A stretch of 26,002 nucleotides of DNA from RGIG8700 sp045648505 (GTDB taxonomy: Bacteria > Bacillota > Clostridia > RGIG6154). A program made the translations under genes and the position numbers. The stretch spans positions 1-26,002 of the forward strand of contig JAZROD010000015.1 of NCBI GenBank assembly GCA_045648505.1, written 5' to 3'. The first letter of the stretch is position 1; every line of letters starts with the position of its first letter. Below the pieces are notes generated by a model, which was given only the letters and a program-made list of their open reading frames with translations, was not told the DNA's origin and searched no databases. Shown one piece after another: positions 1 through 7,821 of this stretch.

Positions 1-59
1 AATATTTCCTCTTTCGTTTCTTTTGTATAGTTGTTGAATTTCTGTCCTTTTTTAGCCAT
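1..59 (-). CDS. IS3-type transposase/helix-turn-helix OrfA, 5' start only (partial)
   Basis: Only the first 19 codons are inside the window; the gene runs off the left edge on the minus strand. The ATG at 57-59 is preceded by an AGGAGG ribosome binding site at 69-74. The visible start, MAKKGQKFNNYTKETKEEI, resembles the lysine-rich beginning of OrfA-type (IS3/IS150-like) transposases, which continue into a helix-turn-helix that binds the element ends. The family assignment rests on this short stretch and on the terminal-repeat-like and hairpin sequence just upstream, so it is tentative. The gene ends about 100 bp from the 3' end of the neighbouring NlpC-like gene, as expected for an element inserted close behind it. 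Confidence 0.5.
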   Translation of the reverse strand, partial: MAKKGQKFNNYTKETKEEI

Positions 60-64
60 AATTA

Positions 65-102
65 AAAACCTCCTATGGTTTTATTATACCATAAGAGGTT
101 TT
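65..102 (-). promoter_or_regulatory. Inverted repeat holding the -10 box and RBS of the transposase gene
   Basis: The arms at 65-78 and 89-102 are complementary over 14 bp with one mismatch. On the minus strand the loop carries an extended -10 (TGG then TATAAT, about 82-90), and the proximal arm contains the AGGAGG ribosome binding site of the transposase start at 59. No good -35 is visible. A transcript entering from outside would fold this arm and hide the RBS, whereas one starting at the internal -10 would lack the distal arm. IS elements use this arrangement to block translation by read-through transcripts; that role is inferred here. Confidence 0.5.
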
Positions 103-117
103 CGTTTTTTATTTTTT

Positions 118-143
118 GTGAACTAAATGGGGTTCACTTCAGG
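118..143. repeat. Probable terminal region of the IS element
   Basis: A short palindrome (GTGAAC at 118-123, GTTCAC at 132-137) lies outside the promoter hairpin. Read from the minus strand it gives TGAAGTGAACCCCATTTAG, beginning with TG as IS3-family ends usually do. The outer boundary is probably near 137-143. Only one end of the element is in the window, so the repeat cannot be matched to its partner and no target duplication can be checked. Confidence 0.35.
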
Positions 144-160
144 GCTCGCTCATTTTTATT

Positions 161-1999
161 TTAAATATATGGCCTTAACACCGCAAAGTAATTGTTTGTA
201 GCAATAAGACATTCGGTGAATTTTTCGGTATCTTTCACATATTTTTTGTCTGTTAAATCAAAAATACCATCATTTGTAACAAGATAAATTTTCTCATCAA
301 TTTTTCTTGAGAAAACAATAATATCTCCGGTCATAAGATTTTCAGGTCTTACAAACCTTGCAATCTCATCGTAGTACCTTGATGCGGAAATGCTACTTCC
401 GCCTATAAATCCCGGAACAAGCATTTTTGCAAACTTACCGTCTTTATTTAATGTAAAATAGCCTTCTTCATCTGCGGTAAATAAATCTTTAGTTATATCA
501 TTTACACTTTTTGCAGGTATTTTGTTATTATAAATTTCGTTTAAAAGTTCAAAGTCTGAAAGAGAAGAATTTGTGTTTATTGTAATATCTGCTTTCAATG
601 GATTGCCGATAAGCAAAGAAGGGCAGGAGTGTAAAACATTTCCGATATACGCTTTATTGCTTATAATATATTCCCCTGAAGGGGCATCTTCATTAACTTT
701 AACAGTATAAGAAACGCATTTTCTTTCATTGGCGGGTATATGCATCATACATTTTGCATCACCTGATAACAGGGTTGTGAAATGAGGTATTTCATCTTTT
801 ATTTCAATATTTACATCATAGGTGTTTGTGTTATATAAAGAGAAAGTATATGTAATTTCTTCGCCCGGTGCAACTGAATTATACTTTTTCTTTGAACATA
901 GCTTTTCTGAAACAACACCCTTTAAGTTTTCAATACGGCTTAATGTGTTTTGTGGAATATTACCGTCAAAAACATTAAGAGGACGAACAATTGCAAGATT
1001 TTTAATTTTTTTAAAAATATATCTTCTGTCATTTTCTTTGAATAAGTCTAAAACATTCATACATCTTACAGTAGGCTCGTATGTTTCATAAGGATTTTCT
1101 TCATCGTAACAATAGTTTCTTCCGCTACTGTGGATAATCTGTCCGTTGCCAACATAGAGCATTGCGTGGCCGCTTGAATTATGGTTGTAGCGGATGTTTA
1201 TAATATCGGCAGGTAAAAGATTAGCAAAAAATTCTTCCTTAATTGCTTCTTTTTCGGCTTCTGTTTCACTGCCTGTTATTTCCCACGAAATAAAGTTTTC
1301 TGTGTTTTGTGTTGCAAGTTGTCTTGTGCTCATACTTTCTGTGTTATATCCCCATGAAAAGTAGTGACTGTCAAGAGCAAAGGCAGCACAGTTTGAATAG
1401 CCGTGTAAATCCTGAGTATAATCTTCAGGGGCAACACTTCTGATTCTCCAACGATAGGCGTAATGACCTATTGTTGTATCATCATACTGGGTTCTGTAGC
1501 CCCTTAAAAGATACTGTTTTGCAGTACCTATAACCGCTTTCTGTCCTTGGGTAAGCTCAAGCTCTTTTTCTGGAAGATAAGGGATGTAGTCAAGAATTTT
1601 AAGAGGTCTTAAAGTAGCACATTTTATGTTATATGTATCAACCATACCACAAGTTTCAGTATATGGTTTCACAAGCTTAATCATATTGGTTCCATCAAAA
1701 ATATAGACAAACTCTTCAGTGATAAGAAGGTCTCCGATTTCTTCAATTGATGAAACAGTCATATCTTTAATATTTGCTTCTGTTTCTGCAACTGCTTCTG
1801 CCGAAAATTCAGTCGATTTGCCTTTAAAATCCTTGTTATTAATTGCATCAAGAATTTCTGCAGGACTTCCGTTTAAAGCAAATGTTTTTGAAAAAGCGAC
1901 AGTGTAAATTTCTTTTGCTAGTTCGATGCCTTCGGTCAGAGTGTAGTTAAGAGCTTTAATAGCGGTGAGAATCTTTTCACTGTCCGTTTTGTTTATCAT
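161..1999 (-). CDS. NlpC/P60-like cysteine peptidase/amidase with an internal DUF11-like domain
   Basis: A 612-residue protein with no signal peptide. The central part looks like a papain-fold NlpC/P60 domain: the likely nucleophile is Cys204 in YSNCAAFALD, the likely general base His278 in SSGHAMLYVGNGQIIHSSG, and His290 follows. Residues about 375-450 resemble a DUF11/conserved-repeat beta-sandwich (PGEEITYTFSLYNTNTYDV). The stretch at 85-135 and the C-terminus (about 545-612) look like degenerate copies of the NlpC C-half, each with a GD-(V/I) strand, a G-containing strand and a terminal LRP motif, but without catalytic residues. The start ATG at 1999 has a GGAG site 7 nt upstream. NlpC/P60 enzymes cut cell-wall peptides or act as amidases; without an export signal the substrate and location here are unknown. 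The 3' end lies beside the IS element. Confidence 0.65.
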   Translation of the reverse strand: MINKTDSEKILTAIKALNYTLTEGIELAKEIYTVAFSKTFALNGSPAEILDAINNKDFKGKSTEFSAEAVAETEANIKDMTVSSIEEIGDLLITEEFVYIFDGTNMIKLVKPYTETCGMVDTYNIKCATLRPLKILDYIPYLPEKELELTQGQKAVIGTAKQYLLRGYRTQYDDTTIGHYAYRWRIRSVAPEDYTQDLHGYSNCAAFALDSHYFSWGYNTESMSTRQLATQNTENFISWEITGSETEAEKEAIKEEFFANLLPADIINIRYNHNSSGHAMLYVGNGQIIHSSGRNYCYDEENPYETYEPTVRCMNVLDLFKENDRRYIFKKIKNLAIVRPLNVFDGNIPQNTLSRIENLKGVVSEKLCSKKKYNSVAPGEEITYTFSLYNTNTYDVNIEIKDEIPHFTTLLSGDAKCMMHIPANERKCVSYTVKVNEDAPSGEYIISNKAYIGNVLHSCPSLLIGNPLKADITINTNSSLSDFELLNEIYNNKIPAKSVNDITKDLFTADEEGYFTLNKDGKFAKMLVPGFIGGSSISASRYYDEIARFVRPENLMTGDIIVFSRKIDEKIYLVTNDGIFDLTDKKYVKDTEKFTECLIATNNYFAVLRPYI

Positions 2000-2041
2000 A
2001 TTATATCTCCTTACTTTATATTTTTTTTAAGTATATATCAT

Positions 2042-2070
2042 ATTATAACATAAATCTTGCCAAAAACAAC
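2042..2070 (-). promoter_or_regulatory. Promoter of the NlpC-like gene
   Basis: On the minus strand a perfect TATAAT (+ strand 2042-2047) lies 43 nt upstream of the ATG at 1999. A TTG-starting -35 (TTGTTT) sits 16 nt further out. The -10 is clear and the -35 weak. Confidence 0.5.
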
Positions 2071-2110
2071 TAAAAAAACGACAAATTTTTACCTTGTAAA
2101 TAAACTGTGG

Positions 2111-2139
2111 TTGCATATTAAAAATTTTTGTGTTATGCT
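2111..2139 (+). promoter_or_regulatory. Promoter candidate of heparinase-like gene 1
   Basis: TTGCAT (2111-2116), a 17-nt spacer and TATGCT (2134-2139) lie upstream of the ATG at 2184. The same TTGCAT, a 17-nt spacer and a similar AT-rich spacer core (AAATTTTTG) occur before the paralogue at 14641, which strengthens the call. An alternative -10, TACAAT, lies just downstream. Confidence 0.4.
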
Positions 2140-2183
2140 TTACAATAGATATTAATGAATAATTTACAAAAGGGGATAGTGCA

Positions 2184-4541
2184 ATGAACAGAGAACAAAA
2201 AATTGCTGAACTCAAAGAGAAAATTGCAAGTTTTAGAGACGAAGATTTTGGCGAAATGCTTCCTTGTCCAAAGCCTGAGAAGAAACCAAAATATATTCCA
2301 CCTAAAGATGTTCATCCAAGACTTTGCTTCACAGAAAAAAGACTTGAAGAAATCAGAAAAACTTTAAATCACGAAGAAAATAAATATGCATACGAAAGAT
2401 TCGTTGAGCTTTATGAATGTGAGTGTGACGGAGAGGTTCGTGACTTTACAGACTCAAGAGCATTAAGCCATATGAGAATTGTTGATGCAGACATTTTAAC
2501 AGTTCTTACAGCCAAAGCTTTTCAGTATGCCTTAACTAAAGATGAGCTTTACGGATACGAGGCAGTTGCGGGAATTTTATCATATCTTAAAACCTTTGAT
2601 TTATCACAGATCCCAAGAGTTATGGCTCATTACTCTGCAATAGCTTTCATACCAAAGGTTGCTCAGGTTTATGACTGGTGCTATGACCTTTTAAGAGAAG
2701 AAGATAAAAAGCGTATTGCTTGTGGCGGTACTTCAAAAATATGTAAATTCACATTATATCCGGACTTTCCACCAACAGGCGGCGGAGTTATGATTGGTAA
2801 TATGTGCGGAAATATTTTCCTTACTGCATGGGCATCTATGGGTATTGCACTTTATGACGAATATCCTGACTATTACGATGTTATTGAAAATATTATTTTA
2901 GATGCACTTGTTCCATCACAGAATTTTATGATAAGCTCAGGTGAGCATCCTCAGGGAAGTGCATACGGTCCACAGAGAATTAATTCCCTTTTAATGGGAG
3001 ATATGATTTTCTCTGCTATGTACGATAATGAAATTCATTTGTTTGATAAAGAAACCTTTGAGCAGGCGTGCTTAACATTCCTTCATATGATAAGACCTGA
3101 CGGGGAAATGATAAGAATAGGTGACGAATTCAACGAAGGTACAAGATATGCAGGACTTGAAAAAACTGCATTCTGCGCTGCTTATCTTTATGATAATAAA
3201 ATCCTTAAAGGCTTTGCTAAAAAAGAACTTAATGATTTCTCAAAGTTCTATATTATATCACTGTCTCCTATAGACATACTCATATTCAACAAACCTGATT
3301 TAGAACCTGCTCCTGTTACTGACCTGCCACTTGTTCAGTACAACGGATATCCTATGGGCTCTATGTATGCAAGAACATCCTGGACAGAAAGAGACGCCGT
3401 TATGACTTATATGAAAATCGGTGAATGTTATTCAGGAAATCACGAACACAGAGATGCGGGTAACTTCCAGATTTATCATAAGGGTATACTTGCATCAAAG
3501 TCAGGCCACTACGGTCATTACGGCAACGAAATTGACTGTCATTACAATAAGCAGACAATTTCCTGTAACAGTATTTTAGTTTTCGATCCTGACAGAAAAG
3601 ATACCGAAAAATGGGTATACTCAGGCGGTCAGAGAATTGATGATGATTACAGTGAAGAAATAATGGACCTTGAAGACTGGAAGAGAAAGCCAAGCTTCAA
3701 TGTTGGCAAGGTTTTATATCACGACTATAAGCTTGAAGATGGCAAACTTAAATATTCCTGCCTTTGCGGTGATATTACAAAAGCATACGATGAAGAAACT
3801 GTAAGCGAGGTTAAAAGATATATGTTCTCTCTTTACACAGGCAGAGCAGACCATCCACTTGCGTTCTTTGTTTTCGACAGAGTAACTTCTGTTAAAGAGC
3901 ATTTTGAAAAGAAGGTTCTTCTTCATATGCAGACACAACCATTGGTTACAGACACACCAAGTGGCAACAAATGTGCTATGATAACAAACCTTGACAGCAG
4001 ACTCTATATTCAGTCTGCGGGTTCAGAAGTTGACTATAAGCTTGTGGGTGGAGAAAATAACAATTTTAATGTTAAAGGTGTTAACTACCAGAAGTCAAGA
4101 ATGTCAAATCCTGATGCTCCGTTTACATTTGATTTCAATGTAGAAGAAGGTTGGGGAAGAATTGAAATCACCCCTAAAAATGCTGCAAAAACAGATTGTA
4201 TGTTAACAGTAATGTACATATCTCCTGATGTTGACTATGCACCAAATCTTGTTTTGGGTGACAGTAAAGTTCTCCCATTCAAAGACCTTGTTGAAATCAA
4301 AGGAGAAGGCTACCTTGGTGGTGCTATTTTAAACAATGCAGTTATTTTCCCTGAAAACGGAAACGGTTTTGAAAATGAGCTTTCATTCTCAGTTCCTGCA
4401 GATGTTAAAAAGTGCTATGTTTTAGGACTTAAAGGCGGAAAATGGAACATTAACGGTAAAACTGTTGAAGTTAAAGAAGAAAGCGGTATTGCAGAATTTG
4501 AAGCTTCATCAACAGAAATGACACTTAAATATATGGGATAA
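2184..4541 (+). CDS. Heparinase II/III-like polysaccharide lyase family protein, copy 1
   Basis: A 785-residue protein without signal peptide, so probably intracellular. The N-terminal half is an alpha-helical toroid of the heparinase II/III or DUF4962 type. It opens with HPRLCFTEKRLEEIR (44-58) and carries GEHPQGSAYG (253-262), whose Tyr261 is in the kind of position used by the catalytic Tyr of this fold. The C-terminal half is beta-rich and contains the heparinase II/III signature GNHEHRDAGNFQIYHKG (418-434) with His420, His422 and Asp424, which are likely catalytic or metal-site residues. Family members cleave uronic-acid-containing polysaccharides by beta-elimination; the substrate cannot be read from sequence. 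The start is fixed by GGGGAT at about 2172-2177 before ATG 2184. It is monocistronic, with its own promoter and terminator. It has a near-twin of identical length at 12284-14641. Confidence 0.75.
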   Translation: MNREQKIAELKEKIASFRDEDFGEMLPCPKPEKKPKYIPPKDVHPRLCFTEKRLEEIRKTLNHEENKYAYERFVELYECECDGEVRDFTDSRALSHMRIVDADILTVLTAKAFQYALTKDELYGYEAVAGILSYLKTFDLSQIPRVMAHYSAIAFIPKVAQVYDWCYDLLREEDKKRIACGGTSKICKFTLYPDFPPTGGGVMIGNMCGNIFLTAWASMGIALYDEYPDYYDVIENIILDALVPSQNFMISSGEHPQGSAYGPQRINSLLMGDMIFSAMYDNEIHLFDKETFEQACLTFLHMIRPDGEMIRIGDEFNEGTRYAGLEKTAFCAAYLYDNKILKGFAKKELNDFSKFYIISLSPIDILIFNKPDLEPAPVTDLPLVQYNGYPMGSMYARTSWTERDAVMTYMKIGECYSGNHEHRDAGNFQIYHKGILASKSGHYGHYGNEIDCHYNKQTISCNSILVFDPDRKDTEKWVYSGGQRIDDDYSEEIMDLEDWKRKPSFNVGKVLYHDYKLEDGKLKYSCLCGDITKAYDEETVSEVKRYMFSLYTGRADHPLAFFVFDRVTSVKEHFEKKVLLHMQTQPLVTDTPSGNKCAMITNLDSRLYIQSAGSEVDYKLVGGENNNFNVKGVNYQKSRMSNPDAPFTFDFNVEEGWGRIEITPKNAAKTDCMLTVMYISPDVDYAPNLVLGDSKVLPFKDLVEIKGEGYLGGAILNNAVIFPENGNGFENELSFSVPADVKKCYVLGLKGGKWNINGKTVEVKEESGIAEFEASSTEMTLKYMG

Positions 4542-4544
4542 TAA

Positions 4545-4573
4545 AAGGGCGGATGATATCCGCCCTTGCTTTT
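4545..4573 (+). terminator. Rho-independent terminator after heparinase-like gene 1
   Basis: A perfect 10-bp stem (4545-4554 with 4558-4567), a 3-nt loop and a short GCTTTT tail begin 4 nt after the stop codon. Confidence 0.8.
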
Positions 4574-4606
4574 AATGAATAATGAATAATTAATAATGAA
4601 TAATTT
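4573..4606. repeat. AT-rich short direct repeat (AATGAATAAT units)
   Basis: Several imperfect copies of AATGAATAAT lie head to tail between the terminator of heparinase-like gene 1 and a second hairpin. Such AT-rich intergenic repeats are common in Clostridia. Nothing coding was seen. Confidence 0.6.
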
Positions 4607-4608
4607 TG

Positions 4609-4640
4609 GAGGAAAATCGCTCAGGCGATTTTCCTCTTTT
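4609..4640. terminator. Perfect hairpin, possible second or bidirectional terminator
   Basis: GAGGAAAATCGC (4609-4620) and its perfect complement (4625-4636) flank a 4-nt loop, giving a 12-bp stem followed by TTTTATATT on the plus strand. It lies between two convergent genes, so it may back up the terminator at 4545, or be a palindromic repeat element together with the adjacent AATGAATAAT units. On the minus strand the T-run is poor, so its role for the ABC-F unit is uncertain. Confidence 0.5.
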
Positions 4641-4689
4641 ATATTAACTATTTTTTATCTGAATATGTTGCCTGCTATAACAATAAATT

Positions 4690-4721
4690 CCTAACTCCTA
4701 ACTTCTAACTCCTAACTCCTT
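4690..4721. repeat. Heptanucleotide tandem repeat (CCTAACT) running into a coding end
   Basis: About four copies of CCTAACT/TTCTAACT follow each other. The repeat contains the stop codon and the last few codons (for Leu-Gly-Val-Arg-Ser) of the TSCPD-domain gene on the minus strand. Confidence 0.75.
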
Positions 4722-4955
4722 AAGTGCCTGTGCTAGCTGGTCAGGGCAGGAGGTAGGTCTGAAGCCGCATTTAATTCCGCTTAAAAGACTTATTAATTCA
4801 TCTTTTTTTCTGCCGTTTGCAAGTGCCGCAACACCTTGTGTATTGCCGTTGCAACCGCCTGTGAATTTAATGTTAGAAACAATATCGTTTTCATCAACAT
4901 CAAATGTAATTTTCATTGAACAAACTCCTTTTGGAGTGTATGTGTATGTTTTCAT
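4698..4955 (-). CDS. TSCPD-domain protein (TIGR03905-like)
   Basis: A small 85-residue protein named after the motif it carries: IKCGFRPTSCPDQLAQAL near the C-terminus, with GGCNGNTQG (about 33-41) in the middle. Conserved cysteines in both motifs suggest metal binding. The biochemical function of the family is not established; related TSCPD domains occur at the C-terminus of some ribonucleotide reductases. A longer frame opens upstream, but the start is placed at ATG 4955: its ATGA overlaps the ABC-F stop codon and a GGAGG lies 13 nt upstream inside that gene. The two are therefore probably translationally coupled. The last residues are encoded by a tandem repeat, so the natural C-terminus may have been altered. 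Confidence 0.8.
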   Translation of the reverse strand: MKTYTYTPKGVCSMKITFDVDENDIVSNIKFTGGCNGNTQGVAALANGRKKDELISLLSGIKCGFRPTSCPDQLAQALKELGVRS

Positions 4956-6859
4956 AAATTTTCTTTTTCCTCCAGTTCTTTTTGTGTGTTTTCCCATTCT
5001 TCCATTGCTTCGAAAATTTCGTTGTCAAGAGCTTCAAGCTTTGTTGTAAGCTCTGCAAGAAGGGTGAAATCTGAAGCATTTTCAGGAAGGGATATTTTAT
5101 TTTCTGTTTCTTCTTTTTCCGCTTCTTTTTCAGCAATCAATTCTTCAAGCTTTGATATTTTCGTTTTTAATTTTCTTTTTGCAGATTCAAGCTCCTTTTG
5201 TTGCTTGAAGTCAAGCCCCTTAACAGGCTTGATTTCTGTTGGAATCGCTTCTGCTTGTCTTTTCATAAAAGAAAGGTAATAGTCATAACTTCCGTTAACA
5301 CATTTTTCACCGTCTTTAGAAATTTCATAAATTTTGGTTGCAAGTTTGTTTATAAAATATCTGTCGTGGGAAATGATAAAAAGTGTTCCGTTATAGCTTG
5401 AAAGTGCATTTTCAAGTGCTTCCTTTGATGGAATATCAAGATGGTTTGTAGGTTCGTCCAAAAATAAGAAATTAGCCTTTGAAAGCATAAGCTTACAAAG
5501 GGAAACCCTTGCTCTTTCACCACCGCTTAAGGTTGAAATTTCTTTAAAAACATCTTCGCCCTTAAAAAGAAATGTTGCAAGTGCACATCTTATCTGTGTG
5601 TTGTCCATAAATGGATAAGTGTCAGAAATTTCATCAAAGATTGTATTGTTTAAGTTAAGTGTGCTTTGGGTCTGGTCATAATATGAAATTTTAACACGGG
5701 GCCCTGTTTTCAACTTACCGCTGTCAGGGGTTAGCTTACCCATTATAATATTAAAGAGCGTGGTTTTTCCTGAACCGTTTTCACCAAGGAGAAAAACCTT
5801 TTCACCTTTTTTAATATCAATGTTAACATTTGCAAAAAGAAGATTATCTCCAAAGCCCTTTGAAAGATTTTCACCTGTTAAAACATCATTTGCACATTCT
5901 TCCGCAAGGTTAAACTTAAATGCCAGAGTGTCAAGGGTTTCTTCAGGTTTAACCATCTGTGCTTCTATTCGGTCTATAACCTTTTGCTTGCTTTCTGCAG
6001 TTTTAATGTTTTTCTCTCTATTCCATTGCTTTTGCTGGGCAATAATTCCTTCAAGTCTTTTAATTTCTTTTGCTTTTAAATTATAATCTTTAAGCTCGGC
6101 TTTTCTTATTTCTTCTTTTTGCTTAACATAAGAAGAATAGTTGCCGTTATATTCTCTTAATTTATGATGCTCGATTTCAAATATTTTATTAGTAACACTG
6201 TCTAAAAAATATCTGTCGTGAGTAACCAATAAAATCGCACCATTATATGCTGAAAGAAAGCCTTCAAGCCAGGTTATGGCTTTAATATCAAGGTGATTTG
6301 TGGGTTCGTCAAGAAGAAGGATATCCGCCTTTTGCAAAAGAACCTTTGCAAGAGCAACTTTAGTCCTCTGACCACCACTTAAACTGCTCATTGGAATATG
6401 AAAAATTTCGTTTTCAATCCCAAGACCATTTAATGCAGATGCAATCATTGATTTATAGGTGAGTCCGCCTTCTTCTATATATAGCTGATTTAAGTTGTGA
6501 TGCCTTTGGATAAGGTCTTCGCTCTGATTGTGCTGAAGCTCTTTTTCAAGGACATTTAACTGGTTTTCAATATTTAAAATATGCTCAAAAGACTCCAGTA
6601 CGGTTTCGTAAGGAGTTTTACTTGAGTGACATTCTATCTGTTGTTTAACATGGCAGATTTTAAGACCTGAAGATTTATAAATATTACCACTGTCAGGTTC
6701 GAGCTCTTCACATAAAATGTTGAAAAGCGTACTTTTTCCTGCTCCGTTAACACCAAGTATGCCGATTTTTTCACCCGAGTTTACTGAAAAAGAAATATCT
6801 TTTAAAATTTCAGTAATGCCGAAGTTTTTTGAGATTTTTGATGCGCTTAATAATAACAT
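4952..6859 (-). CDS. ABC-F family ATPase (ribosome-associated type)
   Basis: A 635-residue protein with two ABC ATPase domains and no membrane segments. Domain 1 has Walker A GVNGAGKST (36-44), signature LSGGQ (160-164) and Walker B LLLDEPTNHLD (from 181). Domain 2 has GENGSGKTT (359-367), LSGGE (444-448), DEPTNHLD (468-475) and the switch ISHDR (496-500). A lysine/glutamate-rich interdomain linker (about 245-310) and a C-terminal coiled coil (about 555-635) are typical of ABC-F proteins of the YdiF/Uup group. These act on the ribosome, either in translation regulation or in antibiotic protection. Nothing specifically marks this one as a resistance determinant. ATG 6859 has an AAGGAAA site at the right distance, and a good promoter lies just upstream. 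Confidence 0.9.
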   Translation of the reverse strand: MLLLSASKISKNFGITEILKDISFSVNSGEKIGILGVNGAGKSTLFNILCEELEPDSGNIYKSSGLKICHVKQQIECHSSKTPYETVLESFEHILNIENQLNVLEKELQHNQSEDLIQRHHNLNQLYIEEGGLTYKSMIASALNGLGIENEIFHIPMSSLSGGQRTKVALAKVLLQKADILLLDEPTNHLDIKAITWLEGFLSAYNGAILLVTHDRYFLDSVTNKIFEIEHHKLREYNGNYSSYVKQKEEIRKAELKDYNLKAKEIKRLEGIIAQQKQWNREKNIKTAESKQKVIDRIEAQMVKPEETLDTLAFKFNLAEECANDVLTGENLSKGFGDNLLFANVNIDIKKGEKVFLLGENGSGKTTLFNIIMGKLTPDSGKLKTGPRVKISYYDQTQSTLNLNNTIFDEISDTYPFMDNTQIRCALATFLFKGEDVFKEISTLSGGERARVSLCKLMLSKANFLFLDEPTNHLDIPSKEALENALSSYNGTLFIISHDRYFINKLATKIYEISKDGEKCVNGSYDYYLSFMKRQAEAIPTEIKPVKGLDFKQQKELESAKRKLKTKISKLEELIAEKEAEKEETENKISLPENASDFTLLAELTTKLEALDNEIFEAMEEWENTQKELEEKENL

Positions 6860-6886
6860 AATAATTTCCTTTTCTTTAATATTGAA

Positions 6887-6915
6887 ATTATAGCATATAT
6901 TTTAATGATTTTCAA
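6887..6915 (-). promoter_or_regulatory. Promoter of the ABC-F gene
   Basis: On the minus strand, TTGAAA (6910-6915) and TATAAT (6887-6892) are separated by 17 nt. A TG one base upstream of the -10 makes it an extended -10 promoter. The predicted leader is about 20 nt, too short for the peptide-attenuator leaders often found before antibiotic-resistance ABC-F genes. Confidence 0.75.
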
Positions 6916-6953
6916 TAGTATATAACAAGAGAAAAAACACAGAAAGGTAAGAA

Positions 6954-7763
6954 GTGATTGAAATGATTTTTGTATTTACAAGGAAAAAACTTATGAAAAT
7001 AATGTGCATAACAGCCATTGTTATATGCGGATTTATAACAGTAAAAAACGGAGGACTTCAGGCAACATTTTCAAACTCTGTTTCAAACGACTGGGGATTG
7101 AATTATACTGAAAACGGAAAAACTCCTCAGGGAAATGCATCAAGAGAAGTACTTGGTGAATATAACGCATTTTATGTGGGAGATGAAAAGGAGAAGGTTA
7201 TATATTTAACTTTTGATGCAGGTTATGAAAACGGATATACCGAAAAAATTCTGGATGCCCTTAAAAAGCATGATGTTAAAGCAACATTTTTCCTTGTGGG
7301 AAACTATCTTGAAACAAAGCCCGATATTGTAAAAAGAATGGTTGAAGAAGGACATATTGTTGGCAATCATACATACTCACATCCTGATATGTCCAAAATA
7401 TCAACCCCTGAAGATTTTAAAGGGGAATTAACCAAAATGGAAGATAAATATAAAGAAATAACAGGCAAAGATATGCTTAAAATATACAGACCTCCACAGG
7501 GTAAATTCAGCGAGGAAAATTTAACCATGGCAAAGGAACTGGGGTATAAAACAATCTTCTGGTCACTTGCCTATGTTGACTGGCTTGAAGATAAGCAACC
7601 AACAAAAGAAGAAGCTTTTTCAAAGCTTTTAACAAGAATTCATCCGGGGGCAGTTGTGCTTCTTCATAATACATCAGAAACAAACTGCCAGATTATTGAT
7701 GAACTTTTAACCAAATGGAAGGATATGGGCTATACATTTAAGTTAATTGACCAAATAAACTAA
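6954..7763 (+). CDS. pdaA: PdaA-like polysaccharide (peptidoglycan) deacetylase
   Basis: A 269-residue carbohydrate esterase family 4 protein. An N-terminal hydrophobic segment (about 14-30) suggests a signal anchor, placing the enzyme outside the membrane. NDWGLNYTENGKTPQG (45-60) matches the start of the PdaA family, which deacetylates N-acetylmuramic acid on the way to muramic-delta-lactam. NodB motifs are present: TFDAG (86-90, Asp88), HTYSH zinc ligands (139-143), RPPQG (179-183), the DW pair (209-210) and LLH (236-238). In Bacillus PdaA serves the spore cortex; that role here is only inferred. GTG 6954 is chosen because GAAAGG lies 6 nt upstream, whereas the in-frame ATG at 6963 would be 15 nt away. 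Confidence 0.8.
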   Translation: MIEMIFVFTRKKLMKIMCITAIVICGFITVKNGGLQATFSNSVSNDWGLNYTENGKTPQGNASREVLGEYNAFYVGDEKEKVIYLTFDAGYENGYTEKILDALKKHDVKATFFLVGNYLETKPDIVKRMVEEGHIVGNHTYSHPDMSKISTPEDFKGELTKMEDKYKEITGKDMLKIYRPPQGKFSEENLTMAKELGYKTIFWSLAYVDWLEDKQPTKEEAFSKLLTRIHPGAVVLLHNTSETNCQIIDELLTKWKDMGYTFKLIDQIN

Positions 7764-7772
7764 TAAAAAAAT

Positions 7773-7806
7773 AAAATTGGTAAACAATAGGTTTATCAAT
7801 TTTTTT
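7773..7806 (+). terminator. Terminator between pdaA-like gene and ptsH
   Basis: A 13-bp stem (7773-7785 with 7791-7803, one G-U pair), a 5-nt loop and a T-run. It separates the deacetylase from ptsH, so ptsHI need their own promoter or read-through. Confidence 0.75.
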
Positions 7807-7821
7807 ATTAAGGAGAAAAAT

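Noticed and set aside
4690..4721. CRISPR or telomere-like repeat array
   Set aside because: Repeat units are 7 nt without spacers; it is a short simple tandem repeat.
6860..6953. Attenuator-type leader that would mark the ABC-F gene as an antibiotic-resistance gene
   Set aside because: The predicted leader is only about 20 nt and holds no leader peptide or competing hairpins.
7777..7821. Longer N-terminal extension of HPr (15 extra residues)
   Set aside because: It lies in the terminator hairpin and lacks a ribosome binding site, while ATG 7822 has AAGGAG and places the active His at position 15.
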